A DNA stretch of 64,000 nucleotides from JAQBVV01 sp965249205 (GTDB taxonomy: Bacteria; Acidobacteriota; Vicinamibacteria; Vicinamibacterales; UBA2999), in assembly GCA_965249205.1 (NCBI GenBank), contig CBDFLL010000006.1:1178001-1242000 (forward strand), in the 5' to 3' direction. Both the position numbers and the translations under genes were made by a program. Every line of letters begins with the position of its first letter. Within the stretch, counting starts at the first letter, position 1. The notes beneath the pieces are model-generated. The model was not told the origin of the DNA, ran no database searches, and saw only the letters and a list, made by a program, of their open reading frames with translations. Shown piece by piece: positions 10,184 to 19,371 of the stretch.

Positions 10184-11044
10184 ATGCCCCTTACCATCGG
10201 CACCTCTCTCGGCCCATATCGGATCGTCGCCCCCCTTGGGGCTGGGGGCATGGGCGAGGTGTATCAAGCCCACGACCCGAGCCTGGAGCGCGACGTCGCC
10301 ATCAAGATCCTGCGTGCGAAGCTGGCCGCTGAGTCCGAGACGCTTCGACGGTTCCGGCGCGAGGCCAAGGCGGTGGCAGCTCTCAGCCACCCGAATGTCG
10401 TTACCATTTACGCGATTGGAGAGGCGAACGGTGTTCACTTCATCTCGATGGAATTGGTGGACGGGCGGCCCTTAAGCGAGCTGTTCGCGAAGGGACCGCT
10501 GACCATCGAGCGCTTCTTCGGTGTGATGACTCCGCTGGTCGACGCGTTGAACGCGGCACACGCACGAGGCATTACGCACCGCGACCTCAAGCCGTCCAAC
10601 GTCATGATTTCCCAAGACGGGCGGCTGAAGGTACTCGACTTCGGGCTCGCTACGTTCGCGGGCATCCACGGCGCGCTCGCTGAGGCGGTTAGCACGGCGT
10701 CGACGCAGAGCGGAGTCATGGTCGGAACGCTCCCGTACATGTCGCCCGAGCAGGTTGAGGGAAAACTTGTCGACCATCGGTCGGATATCTTCTCACTTGG
10801 TGTCGTGATGTACGAGGCTGTGACCGGACGCCGCCCGTTTCGCGGCGACAACGGTCCAGCGCTGATTTCCGCGATCCTTCACGGCACGCCGCCGAGCGTG
10901 TCAGACGTCCGTCCCGAATTCCCGACTCAAGTGGTGCAACTCATCGAACGCTGCCTGGAGAAGGCGCTTGGGGATCGGTATCAAAGTGCCGCCGCGATAC
11001 TGCGGGAGCTACGCGGGATGGCAGGACCACTAGCAGGCTGCTGA
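10184..11044 (+). pseudogene. Ser/Thr protein kinase, N-terminal half (gene split by IS5 copy 2)
   Basis: This is a complete Hanks-type kinase domain: glycine loop GAGGMGEVY at residues 19-27, catalytic Lys41 in VAIK, HRDLKPSN at 132-139, DFG at 152-154 and the YMSPEQ activation-segment end. After residue 284 the frame enters IS5 copy 2 and stops within it (last three residues AGC are IS-derived). The truncated product could still be a functional kinase but would lack its C-terminal output modules. Removing the IS plus one CTAG (1299 bp, a multiple of three) joins this half in frame with the TolB/TPR half. Confidence 0.9.
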
Positions 11045-12332
11045 AGAACCCGGGTGATCGGGCCGTTTTCTAAGGATCATGCGAGTCACCACCGACCGAC
11101 AACGGTGCGCACGGCTGTGCGCTGGCCCCGATCAAGGGGCCGGCGACACGCGCGGCCGGTGATCAGGGACACCTCGCCTCCAGATTCCGCAGCCGGACCA
11201 AGTTATAGACCGTGGCGGCGAAGGTAAGCTGCCAATCCACGAGGGCGACACCGCGATGCCGGAGTTTGCGCAAGCCGCCGACGGTCTTCATCCAGCCAAA
11301 GACCTGTTCTACGAGTTTCCGTTTCCGCTGACTGACGTGATAGCCCGCATGCCGCGTGGTCCGGCCATCGATCGCACTCCAGCGGACCTTCTGAGCAACG
11401 TGGGGCGTGACGGCCCGGATACGGACAGCGGCCACAAAGCTTGCCACATCGTAGCCCTTGTCCGCCCCGACCGTGCTGCCCGGCGGCGCGCTGGCCTCCA
11501 GCAACAGCGCCGCTGCCTCGCGTTCGGCGGTCCCCGTCGCGTGAGTCGCGCAGACGTTGGCGACAAGTCCCTGTCGATTGTCCAGCAGCACGTGGCCCAG
11601 ATACGCCAGCTTGGCTTCCTTCCCCTGGCCCTTCCGAGGCAGCATCGCCTCCGGATCGGTCGTCGACTGGTGCGTGTCGTTGCGCCGCCGCTCCCCGTGG
11701 AAGTTGACCGTGGGATTCCCGGGGTCATCGGGCGGGTCGCTCTCCGCCGCGTCCCGGCACCGAAAGCTCTTCAGGCTGGCCCACGCTTCCAATTGGGTCC
11801 CATCCACAGTGAAGTGTTCGTCCGAGAGCAGCCCGGCCGCCCGCGCGTGGGCCTGCACCGCATCAAAGAAGGCGGCCGCGAGATCGCCCGCCAGCAGCCG
11901 GTCGCGATTCTTGGTAAACGTGGTGGGATGCCAAACCGGGTCGTCCAAATTCAAGCCCACGAACCAGCGGAACAGCAGGTTGTAATTGAGCTCTTCCATC
12001 AGCAGCCGCTCGCTCCGCACCGTGTAGAGCACCTGCAGCAACAACGCGCGCAGCAGCTGTTCCGGCGGGATCGACGGACGCCCTGTGTTGGCGTACAGGC
12101 CGGCGAACCTGCGCGACATCGTTCTCAGCGCTTCGTCCGTCAGCGCGCGAACCGCGCGGAGCGGATGGTCGGCTGGCACGCGCTGTTCCGGCGACAGGTA
12201 GCTGAACATGTGAGTGCTTTGCTCATCGTGTCCGCGCATGATGGGGCTCCCTTCAGCGGTGTTGGGAGCATGGTAGTACGCCGGGATCGATCTGTCGATC
12301 CCATTTCACGGAGTTTTTCAGCAGCCTGCTAG
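11030..12332 (-). mobile_element. IS5-type insertion sequence, copy 2, splitting the kinase gene
   Basis: The CTAG repeats are at 11030-11033 and 12329-12332, with 1295 bp between them and the same ends and orientation as copy 1. The host gene is restored perfectly on conceptual excision, so this is a simple insertion rather than a recombination scar. Confidence 0.93.
11163..12239 (-). CDS. IS5-type transposase (copy 2)
   Basis: The 358-residue product is identical to that of copy 1 (7771-8847), with the same InsH-like N-terminal domain and DDE core. No frameshift or stop is seen. The identity of the copies implies recent transposition. Confidence 0.92.
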   Translation of the reverse strand: MRGHDEQSTHMFSYLSPEQRVPADHPLRAVRALTDEALRTMSRRFAGLYANTGRPSIPPEQLLRALLLQVLYTVRSERLLMEELNYNLLFRWFVGLNLDDPVWHPTTFTKNRDRLLAGDLAAAFFDAVQAHARAAGLLSDEHFTVDGTQLEAWASLKSFRCRDAAESDPPDDPGNPTVNFHGERRRNDTHQSTTDPEAMLPRKGQGKEAKLAYLGHVLLDNRQGLVANVCATHATGTAEREAAALLLEASAPPGSTVGADKGYDVASFVAAVRIRAVTPHVAQKVRWSAIDGRTTRHAGYHVSQRKRKLVEQVFGWMKTVGGLRKLRHRGVALVDWQLTFAATVYNLVRLRNLEARCP

Positions 12333-13780
12333 GCCCAACCCACCGGATGGCCGGGTCGACTGCGGGGGAGGTAGACGAAGAGTCGATCGCCGTGCTCCCG
12401 TTCACCAGCATCAGTACCGACCCCGACGACGGCCTCTTCGCCGATGGAATCTCCGAGGAGATCATCAACATGCTCGGGCAAATCGACGGACTCCGAGTAG
12501 CGGCACGGGGCTCAGCGTTTGTCTTCAAAGGCAAGAACGTCGATCTCCGCGACGTCGGTCGGAAGCTCCGCGTCCGCACCGTCCTGGAAGGGAGCGTTCG
12601 GCGTGCAGGAAAGCGCCTCAGGATCACGGCGGAGCTCGTCAGCGCAGAGAACGGATATCAGCTCTGGGCCGAGCGTTATGACCGTGAGCTTGAGGACATC
12701 TTCGATATTCAGGACGAGATTGCCCGCACTATCGCGAATCGGCTGGAGGTGACCATTGCCCGAGAGGAACACGTGGCGCTGGCTACCCGCGCAACCAACA
12801 ACCTTGGGGCTTACGAGGCTTACTTGAAGGGTCGTGCGCTGCTCTACAGGCGCGGACGGTTCATCCTCGATGCATTGAGTTGTTTCAAGACCTCAGTCGA
12901 ATTCGACCCATCGTATGGGTTGCCGTGGGCAGGGTTGGCCGACGGTCGGCTCTCTCTGGGCTACTACGGCATGGCGGCGCCCCATGAGACGATGCCGCAG
13001 GGGAAGGCAGCCGCCATGCGTGCGGTCGAGATAGACGACTCGCTTGCGGAGGCCCACGGCGCCCTCGCGATGGCCGCGCTGTTGTGCGACTTTGATGTGA
13101 CGATGGCGAGGCGGGAGTTCCAGCGGGCGATGAAGCTCAACCCCAGGTATCCACAGGCTGCAGCCTGGTACGCTTTGTTCATTCTCTCGAGCATCGACGG
13201 GCGGTTCGAGGAGGGGGTTGCGATCATGACGCCCATCGTGGAACAGGACCCACTGTCGAGCTACAACCGTGCGGTGCGGTCGTGGTTGATGGCGTTTGGC
13301 GGTCGATACGACGAAAGCATCGCGGAGGCTCTCGCTGCGGTCGAACTCGACCCAGAGTCGTTTGTCCCGCACTGGATCTTGGAGGGTAACTACACGCTCG
13401 CTGGGCGGTACCCGGAGGCGGTCGCCGCGGGACAAGCAGCGTTGGCAACTTCGGGACGACATCCGTGGCCGATCGTCACCATGGCCGCCGCCTATGAGGG
13501 CTGGGGTAAGCGTACCGAGGCCCTTGCGTTACACAACGAACTGATGACTAGAGCCGAGAGCCAGTGGGTCTCACCGGCTGCGCGGGCGTGTACAGCAGCG
13601 ACTGCAGGGCTCATGGATGACGTCGTCACCTTGACTAGGCACTCCATTCGGGAGCGAGATCCGTTCTTGATTCTGTCGATTGGCGCCCACCCTCTGACCA
13701 AAGCGCTACGTCGCATGCTTCGAGAGGCTGGCAGGCTCGAGGAGGTCCGAGAGCAAGTAGGACTTGCTTCGAACTTCTAG
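12333..13780 (+). pseudogene. TolB-like / TPR half of the split Ser/Thr kinase
   Basis: The frame continues the kinase gene after the IS, joining as ...AGPL-GPTHRMAGSTAGEV. It has a TolB-like/adenylate-cyclase-associated domain (IAVLPFTSISTDPDDGLFADGISEE through the YDRELEDIFDIQDEIA motif), then TPR-type helical repeats to the C-terminus. The first internal ATG is at 12347, but no ribosome-binding site is obvious there and the IS offers no evident in-phase start. Intact relatives use the TPR part for protein contacts. The 477 residues from 12347 plus the 284-residue kinase part give an original length near 766. Confidence 0.88.
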
Positions 13781-13968
13781 AATTTTCGAGTGTATCGCCG
13801 AAGCGCGCACAGCACATTGTCTTCAGTTGGCGGATGTTTCCGCGGCCACTCGAAGAAGGCCGAGCACACCACGTAAAGGACAGGCGACAGCGTTGCGGCC
13901 GGCCATGTGGCTATGCTGTCAAGCGAGCCGTGCAGTAATTCTGCCCACCGCAACTGTCATTCTGCTGG

Positions 13969-14169
13969 GTGCCAGACTTTGAGCGGCTTCATATGGTCTC
14001 GGTATTTCTCTCCGACCTTGAGCAGCTTCGCGACAGGGCCAGATTCCTCCTCGGCTACTACCGAGGTCAGGACTACTACAGCCTGGAGTTTCGTACCAGT
14101 GTGAGTCGGGTTGGGTTCGGGGTGGCTTTCGATCGAGTAGGGCGCTTGACGTTCAGCTCTCGGACCTGA
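13969..14169 (+). pseudogene. Remnant paralogue of the barrel-like gene at 8944
   Basis: The stretch 14046-14169 encodes FLLGYYRGQDYYSLEF and GFGVAFDRVGRLTFSS, clearly matching the last 40 residues of the 8944 protein (FLIGYYRGQDYYNLGF, FGVAFEQDGLLTF). The DNA is also alike, for example GGCTACTACCGAGGTCAGGA in both. No convincing match extends upstream of about 14040, so only the 3' end of the paralogue remains. The rest of 13781-14040 shows no coding signal I can support. Confidence 0.7.
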
Positions 14170-14818
14170 CGTTGGTGGAGCTGCCCGCGTTAGTCCTGGC
14201 AAGGCGCCGCAACAGGACGGACGACGGAAACAGCAGGATCAGGGCGATGACGCTGATGGCGAGTAAGTACGGCCCCTCGGAGAGTCCGTTCACCCACAGC
14301 AAAACCGGGTGGTTCACTCCCAGGAGAAGACCGTACGCGTAGTTCACATTGATCGAAGGGGGCAGCCACAGACGGCTTACCACTATCAAGGAAACAGCCA
14401 GGGAGAGCGCGAACGAAAGAGACCGCGCTGGATACCGCCCAGACCTTGTCACCAGGACGAGCAGGAGGGGTACCAGGTAGAAGTGATGTGCGGTGGCGAT
14501 CCAACCCCAGAGGTTTTCGTCCTTGAGGTGTCCCGTCGCGTTCAGTGGGTAGACCTGGAACAGGAGACCGCTAACCCAGTCGAGGAGAAACAGTCCCTCG
14601 AGGACCAGCACCAGCGTGAGGGAGACGGCCGGCAACAGAGCACTGCGCCGCACAAGCCCGATGCCCGCGAGCATCAGCGCGACGTGTGAGAACCAGAGGA
14701 TCTCCTCGCCCACGCCCCGCGCGATCTTGATCGCGCAGACCACGGCGAAATGCATGAGCAGGCCCACGCCGACCCAGCGCTCGATTCCGCCGCCGATCCG
14801 AGTGTCGCCGCTTAGCAT
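14153..14818 (-). CDS. Polytopic integral membrane protein of unknown function
   Basis: This 221-residue protein has about six to seven hydrophobic helices and no recognised catalytic motif. A polar stretch, HLKDENLWGWIATAHHFY, lies between helices. I cannot name the family. The start ATG at 14818 is followed at 104 bp upstream by the ISNCY element, which may have separated the gene from its promoter. Its 3' end overlaps the remnant at 14169 tail to tail. Confidence 0.6.
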   Translation of the reverse strand: MLSGDTRIGGGIERWVGVGLLMHFAVVCAIKIARGVGEEILWFSHVALMLAGIGLVRRSALLPAVSLTLVLVLEGLFLLDWVSGLLFQVYPLNATGHLKDENLWGWIATAHHFYLVPLLLVLVTRSGRYPARSLSFALSLAVSLIVVSRLWLPPSINVNYAYGLLLGVNHPVLLWVNGLSEGPYLLAISVIALILLFPSSVLLRRLARTNAGSSTNVRSES

Positions 14819-14922
14819 CAGACAGATCTGCGTTCTGCATCGCTCGTTCGTGCCGGGGATCGGCCGGTCGCGAGCTGTGACCGGAAGCTATCTTGCACAA
14901 TGGGCGCTGTCGAAGCGGTGGA

Positions 14923-16401
14923 TGTCAACGCAAAGTAGAAATGTCGGGTTCTCCGCAAAGTAGAAATGTCGGGTAGGCCACTCGCTATGGGCTGGTCGGC
15001 GTCGCGTCCGCCCGCGCTCGGGCGGTTCTGATCCGTTGCTTCTCGCGCAGCGTGCGGTGCGGGCCGGCCAGGAGGCGCTCGTCTCGCGTGCGCTGATCGG
15101 CCTGGATTGTGGCCAGGACCGCCCCCAGCCGCTTGTTCGACACGATGTCCCCGTGGGTGACCCGCCGTTGCTCTTCGAAGGCCGTGAAAGGGAGGCGCTG
15201 GCCCGCGTGACGAATCTCGAGGCGACCGTCGGCGTCCGCATGCACGCGACAGCGCTGCCCACGCAGTCGCCGGGTGAGCGGGCCTGGGGTGATGAGGTAG
15301 ACCCCGCGTCGATAGTGGAGCGTCAGGGCTTGGGAGATGGTCCGATCTTCCTGCCACGTGAAGATCAGCGCGAGGTCCTCATCATCGCGGACGGGGCGAT
15401 GCGCGTCATGCGCACTCCTCGGCGGCTTGCCGAATCGGGCGTTGTAGTCGGCCATGAAGGCGGGCGCATAGGCATTGGCGGCCTCGGGCGTCGAGATCTC
15501 GCGGAGGCGCAACTCCTTCACGAGCCGATCTTGCAGCGTCAGGTGCGCCCGCTCAACGCGCCCCTTGGCCTGGGGTGCGTTCGCGCACACGATGTCGATG
15601 TTGAGGTCCGCCAGCGCCCGGCTGAACTGCGTGGGGCCTCCCGCGCGGCGCCGTGCCGCGCCCGTCGCCCGAAAGATGCTGGCCCGGTCGCTGTAGAAGG
15701 CCACCGGTTTGCCGTGGCGCTTGAGATACGTCTGCGTCGAGGCGAAGTAGTCGAACGTCGATTCCGAGGCGACGAACCGCAGCTCCATCAGCTGACTCGT
15801 CGCATCGTCCACATAGACGAGCAGCGTGCAGGTCGGGCCTCGATCCTCGAACCAGGCGTGGTCGCAGCCGTCGATCTGAATCAGCTCGCCGACGCAGGCG
15901 CGCTGGTGGCGCGGTTGGTAGACGCGGCGCGATCGGGCGGTGCGCGGCACCCACAGCGCCGCGTCGATCATCCAGCGCCGCAGGGTCTCGACCGACACGA
16001 GGATGTCGTCACGTTCACGGAGTTTCTCGGCCGCGAGGGTCGGCCCAAAGTCGCGGTAGCCAGACCGCACTAACTCCAAGACGTGGTCACGCAGCGCGCG
16101 CGGGAAGCGTCGGTGGCTCGGCCGGCCGCGCTTCTTGGACACCAGTCCGCCAGGGCCGTCGAGACGCAGGGTCCGGCACAGACGCTCGACCTGGCGCACC
16201 CCGAGCCCCAGTTGTGCGGCCGCGTGGGCCTGGGTCAGGCGCCGTTCCCGCACACGCTCCAGAATCTCCAGGCGGTGCAGTTCCTTCGTACTCATCGTCA
16301 GGTAGCCCTCGTTGTCCATGTCGGCCTCCAGGCCATACACGGTGCCCGAAACCCGACATTTCTAATGTGGAGAAACCCGACATTTACATTTTGTGTCTAC
16401 A
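14923..16401 (-). mobile_element. ISNCY-type insertion sequence, 1479 bp, with doubled terminal repeats
   Basis: The element runs from TGT at 14923 to ACA at 16401 and is flanked by a 5-bp direct repeat GTGGA (14918-14922 and 16402-16406). Each end carries two tandem copies of AAATGTCGGGT separated by about 20 bp: left at 14939 and 14964, right as inverted ACCCGACATTT near 16352 and 16375. It encodes one transposase. No gene is split; it lies upstream of the membrane protein gene. Confidence 0.88.
14985..16340 (-). CDS. ISNCY-family transposase
   Basis: This transposase of up to 451 residues has an N-terminal helix-turn-helix (LTQAHAAAQLGLGVRQVERL), an rve-type DDE core (LIQIDGCDHAWFEDRGP with the first Asp, VAFYSDRASIFR with the second, NAPQAKGRVERAHLTLQDRL with the Glu) and a C-terminal beta-rich region. 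This layout is characteristic of the ISNCY IS1202/ISDol1-like group. The likely true start is the ATG at 16295 (MSTKELHRLEIL), though an in-frame ATG exists at 16340. The frame is intact. Confidence 0.88.
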   Translation of the reverse strand: MYGLEADMDNEGYLTMSTKELHRLEILERVRERRLTQAHAAAQLGLGVRQVERLCRTLRLDGPGGLVSKKRGRPSHRRFPRALRDHVLELVRSGYRDFGPTLAAEKLRERDDILVSVETLRRWMIDAALWVPRTARSRRVYQPRHQRACVGELIQIDGCDHAWFEDRGPTCTLLVYVDDATSQLMELRFVASESTFDYFASTQTYLKRHGKPVAFYSDRASIFRATGAARRRAGGPTQFSRALADLNIDIVCANAPQAKGRVERAHLTLQDRLVKELRLREISTPEAANAYAPAFMADYNARFGKPPRSAHDAHRPVRDDEDLALIFTWQEDRTISQALTLHYRRGVYLITPGPLTRRLRGQRCRVHADADGRLEIRHAGQRLPFTAFEEQRRVTHGDIVSNKRLGAVLATIQADQRTRDERLLAGPHRTLREKQRIRTARARADATPTSP

Positions 16402-16576
16402 GTGGACTGACCCATAATCGGCCTTCGGTTAACTTTCGATCCTGCTAATATTTCTTATCGTCTCTCCGTCCACGATTCTGAGCGCGATGATGCGAACGGA
16501 CACGGCGTGGCGGCAGATCAGTCAGCCAGAGAACGCTTGACTTCCAAGGCAGTTGCTATCGTCCTGCGCACGGTTA

Positions 16577-16897
16577 TCACCGCAGATAGGCATCAAGACA
16601 CTCGTCGAGCGTCGTGAGGTGCTCGCGCGACAGCTCACCCAGCGTCCCGCGCACACGGCCTTTTCGCACCTGCCGGATTCCCGGAATCACGGCATAACTG
16701 TCCTTGCCGGCAAAGCTACCGACCGCCACGCGCAAGGGTCGAATCTCGGGCTCGATACTCGACGTCGGCACAATCACAACCGTGTTGAGCACATCGTTGT
16801 GGGCCGTGCCTGATACCACGATCCCCGGCCTTACTTTGCCCATTTCCGGCGGGCTCGCGTCGCTCAAATCCACCCAGACCACCGTGCCACGCTTCAT
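16577..16897 (-). CDS. mazF: MazF/PemK-family endoribonuclease toxin
   Basis: The 106-residue protein has the PemK/MazF SH3-like fold signature: RGTVVWVDLSDASPPEMGKVRPGIVVSG at the N-terminus, with the conserved KxRPxIVVS motif, then a VIVPTSS strand and the C-terminal GTLGELSREHLTTLDECL. Such toxins cleave mRNA at short sequence motifs. The start overlaps the antitoxin stop by four bases (ATGA at 16894-16897), giving the usual antitoxin-first operon order. Confidence 0.88.
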   Translation of the reverse strand: MKRGTVVWVDLSDASPPEMGKVRPGIVVSGTAHNDVLNTVVIVPTSSIEPEIRPLRVAVGSFAGKDSYAVIPGIRQVRKGRVRGTLGELSREHLTTLDECLDAYLR

Positions 16898-17139
16898 GGC
16901 TTCCTGGGCTCAATGTCGTCCACCAACGGAGCCGCTTCCCAGACCTCCATGGCCGCGCGCTCCTCAGGCTTCTCATCCAGGAACTGCTGGTAGGCGCTCG
17001 CCGCGGCCCGGTGCTCACGCGCCCGGTGCTCTTTCTCGATCAGACCGCGCACATAGCTGGAGATGCTCTCGTCCTTCGGTTTCAACCTCGTCACCTTCTT
17101 CACCAGTTCAGATTCTAGTTTTATGGTAGTCGCTGGCAT
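16894..17139 (-). CDS. Antitoxin of the MazF pair (ribbon-helix-helix type)
   Basis: This small protein (81 residues from the ATG at 17139; an in-frame ATG at 17163 would add eight) has an N-terminal TTIKLESELVKKVTRL segment consistent with a ribbon-helix-helix DNA-binding strand. A charged helical tail follows (EKEHRAREHRAAASAYQQFL), ending in an acidic toxin-binding region (EVWEAAPLVDDIEP). It is directly upstream of and overlaps the toxin gene. Autoregulation by the complex is expected from the family; no operator was identified. Confidence 0.78.
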   Translation of the reverse strand: MPATTIKLESELVKKVTRLKPKDESISSYVRGLIEKEHRAREHRAAASAYQQFLDEKPEERAAMEVWEAAPLVDDIEPRKP

Positions 17140-17383
17140 ACTAATATAGTAGTCGTTTGGCATGCCCAGTCAATCCTAACGTCCCGTCGTGCTGCCGTCA
17201 GCCTGGCTCACGTCGACGGCCGGGCGCGATCGCATGAGCCGACTGACGCTCGACGCGAGGACCTGACAGACGGGCCTTTCGCTTGCCACGGTGCCCAAGC
17301 CTCAACTAAAGTAAGGGTTTGCGCTAGTTAGGGTTAGCGTCGCAGAGGATAGGCGGCCTCATGGGGCCGCGGCCCCAGTTTTC

Positions 17384-18802
17384 ATGTTCGAATCGCTCAG
17401 TACCCGCATCCAGGGCGCCTTTAAGACGCTGCGCGGCGAAGTTCGGCTGACGCCCGAACATGTCGAGGCGGCTCTGCGCGAGATCCGGCTGGCGCTGCTT
17501 GAAGCCGACGTCAACTTCAAGGTCGTCAAGGCGTTCATCGACCGGGTTCGCGATCGGGCGATGGACCAGGCTGTCCTGCACAGTCTGACGCCGGGGCAGC
17601 AGGTGATCAAGCTCGTCCGCGACGAGCTGCTGGCGTTGTTCGGAGAGACCGAGGGCGGTCTCAGGAAAGACGCACCAACGCCCCGTGTTGTGTTGCTGCT
17701 CGGGTTGCAGGGGTCGGGCAAGACCACGACGTCTGGAAAGCTAGGCCGGTGGCTCACGCGGCAGGGACGGCACCCGTTGATGGTGTCGACTGACGTGCGG
17801 CGGCCGGCAGCGATCGAGCAGCTTTCCGTGCTGGGTCGCAGGGCGGATATTCGGGTCCACGCTCCTGAGACTATGGACCCCGTCGTGCGTGCGAGCGGCG
17901 CGGTTGCCGAGGCGAAGGCCACGGGGTTCGATACGGTGATTGTCGACACGGCTGGTCGCCTGCACATCGACGACGATCTGATGGCGGAGTTACAGGCCAT
18001 CAAGAACGCGGTGCAACCGTCGGATCTGCTGTACGTCGCCGACGCGATGACGGGCCAGGATGCCATCAAAAGCGCGGGTGAGTTTCACCGGCGTGTCGGC
18101 GTGACCGGTGTGGTGCTGACCAAGCTCGATGGCGATGCGCGGGGCGGCGCGGCATTGTCGGTGGTTTCGGTCGTTGGCGTTCCCATCGCGTTTGTCGGGA
18201 GCGGTGAGCAACTTGAGGATCTCGAGCTGTTTCATCCCGACCGAATCGTGTCGCGGATGCTCGGGATGGGCGATATGTTGTCGCTCATCGAAAAGGCTGA
18301 GCAGGCGATCGACAAGGACGAGGCCGCGCAGCTTGAAGAGAAGCTGCGGAAGAATGAGTTTACGCTCGACGATTTTCGCAGTCAGCTGAAGGCGCTGCGG
18401 CGCATGGGGCCACTGGAAAGTGTGCTCGGCATGATCCCGGGTCTTGGTGATCTGAAGCAGGCGGCCGAGAACAAGCCGGACGAGAAGCAGATGAGTCGCA
18501 CCGAGGCGATTCTCTCCTCGATGACGGCGGACGAGCGGCGCGATTACAAGGTGATGAACGGCAGCCGGCGCAAGCGGATTGCTGCGGGGAGCGGCACGTC
18601 GGTCGAGGAGGTGAATCGGCTCCTGAAGCAGTTCACGGAAATGCGCCGCATGCTGCAGATGATGGGGCAGGGCGGCATGCCTGGCATTGGCAAGGGTATG
18701 AAGATGCCGCAGGGCCTTCGCCCTGGCTCTGCGCCGAGCGCATTTCGATCGGGAAAGAAACGGAAGAAGGGTGGGCCATGGGGCCTCATGAGGACGCGGT
18801 GA
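17384..18802 (+). CDS. ffh: Signal recognition particle protein Ffh (SRP54)
   Basis: This GTPase binds signal sequences on nascent membrane proteins and docks ribosomes at FtsY. The order is standard: N domain (residues 1-90), G domain with P-loop GLQGSGKT at 107-114, VDTAGRLH, TKLDGDARGGAALS and the GSGEQLEDLE insertion region, then the methionine-rich M domain ending MMGQGGMPGIGKGMKMPQ. Its 472 residues are close to the family norm. It heads the ffh-rpsP-khpA-rimM-trmD-rplS-rnhB run, and rpsP starts 11 bp after its stop. Confidence 0.97.
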   Translation: MFESLSTRIQGAFKTLRGEVRLTPEHVEAALREIRLALLEADVNFKVVKAFIDRVRDRAMDQAVLHSLTPGQQVIKLVRDELLALFGETEGGLRKDAPTPRVVLLLGLQGSGKTTTSGKLGRWLTRQGRHPLMVSTDVRRPAAIEQLSVLGRRADIRVHAPETMDPVVRASGAVAEAKATGFDTVIVDTAGRLHIDDDLMAELQAIKNAVQPSDLLYVADAMTGQDAIKSAGEFHRRVGVTGVVLTKLDGDARGGAALSVVSVVGVPIAFVGSGEQLEDLELFHPDRIVSRMLGMGDMLSLIEKAEQAIDKDEAAQLEEKLRKNEFTLDDFRSQLKALRRMGPLESVLGMIPGLGDLKQAAENKPDEKQMSRTEAILSSMTADERRDYKVMNGSRRKRIAAGSGTSVEEVNRLLKQFTEMRRMLQMMGQGGMPGIGKGMKMPQGLRPGSAPSAFRSGKKRKKGGPWGLMRTR

Positions 18803-18813
18803 CAGGAGGATAG

Positions 18814-19089
18814 ATGCTATCGATTCGAATGACGCGGATGGGCTCGAAGAAGAAGCCCTTTTTCCGTGTGGTGCTGACCGAAGCGCGGTCGGGGCTTCTG
18901 GGAGACGTTGTCGAGAACCTGGGCACGTACAATCCCAGGGCTACGCCGGCTCAGGTCAATATCAACAAGGACCGGGTCGAGTACTGGATCAAGCAGGGCG
19001 CGCGGCCGTCCAACTCGGTGCGGACGCTGCTGAGTAAGCACCTGTCGAACGATCTCTCGGTCAAGGCCGACGCGGCCGTTGTCGAGTGA
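18814..19089 (+). CDS. rpsP: 30S ribosomal protein S16
   Basis: The 91-residue S16 begins MLSIRMTRMGSKKKPFFRVV and contains FLEN-like GTYNPRATPAQVNINKDRVEYWI, as in all S16 proteins. A strong Shine-Dalgarno AGGAGG stands about seven bases before the ATG. The next gene, khpA, overlaps its stop by four bases. Confidence 0.97.
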   Translation: MLSIRMTRMGSKKKPFFRVVLTEARSGLLGDVVENLGTYNPRATPAQVNINKDRVEYWIKQGARPSNSVRTLLSKHLSNDLSVKADAAVVE

Positions 19090-19358
19090 TGTCGGAGACG
19101 ACTCCCGACGATGCCGTCGCCAGTCCCTGTCGTTCGGTCATTGAGGTGGTGGTCCGCGCGTTGGTGGATCAGCCGGGCGCGGTGAGTGTCACCGAGACCC
19201 AACGACGGGGGATGAGCGTGCTGGAGCTGAGGACGGCCCCTGGAGACATGGGCAAGATCATCGGTCGGCAGGGGCGCACGGCGTCGGCACTCCGGACGCT
19301 GCTGGCGGTGACGGCAGAGAGGCACGGGGCGCGGGCACAGCTCGATATTAAGGATTAG
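19086..19358 (+). CDS. khpA: KH-domain RNA-binding protein KhpA
   Basis: This single KH-domain protein of 90 residues belongs to the YlqC/KhpA family. The GxxG loop is IIGRQGRTASALRTLL. It binds RNA, usually with KhpB, and in other bacteria affects cell division and small RNAs. It sits between rpsP and rimM as in many phyla. The start overlaps the rpsP stop (ATGTCG...; ATG at 19088 is an alternative), so translation is probably coupled. Confidence 0.92.
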   Translation: MMSETTPDDAVASPCRSVIEVVVRALVDQPGAVSVTETQRRGMSVLELRTAPGDMGKIIGRQGRTASALRTLLAVTAERHGARAQLDIKD

Positions 19359-19371
19359 CAGCGCACGGCAG

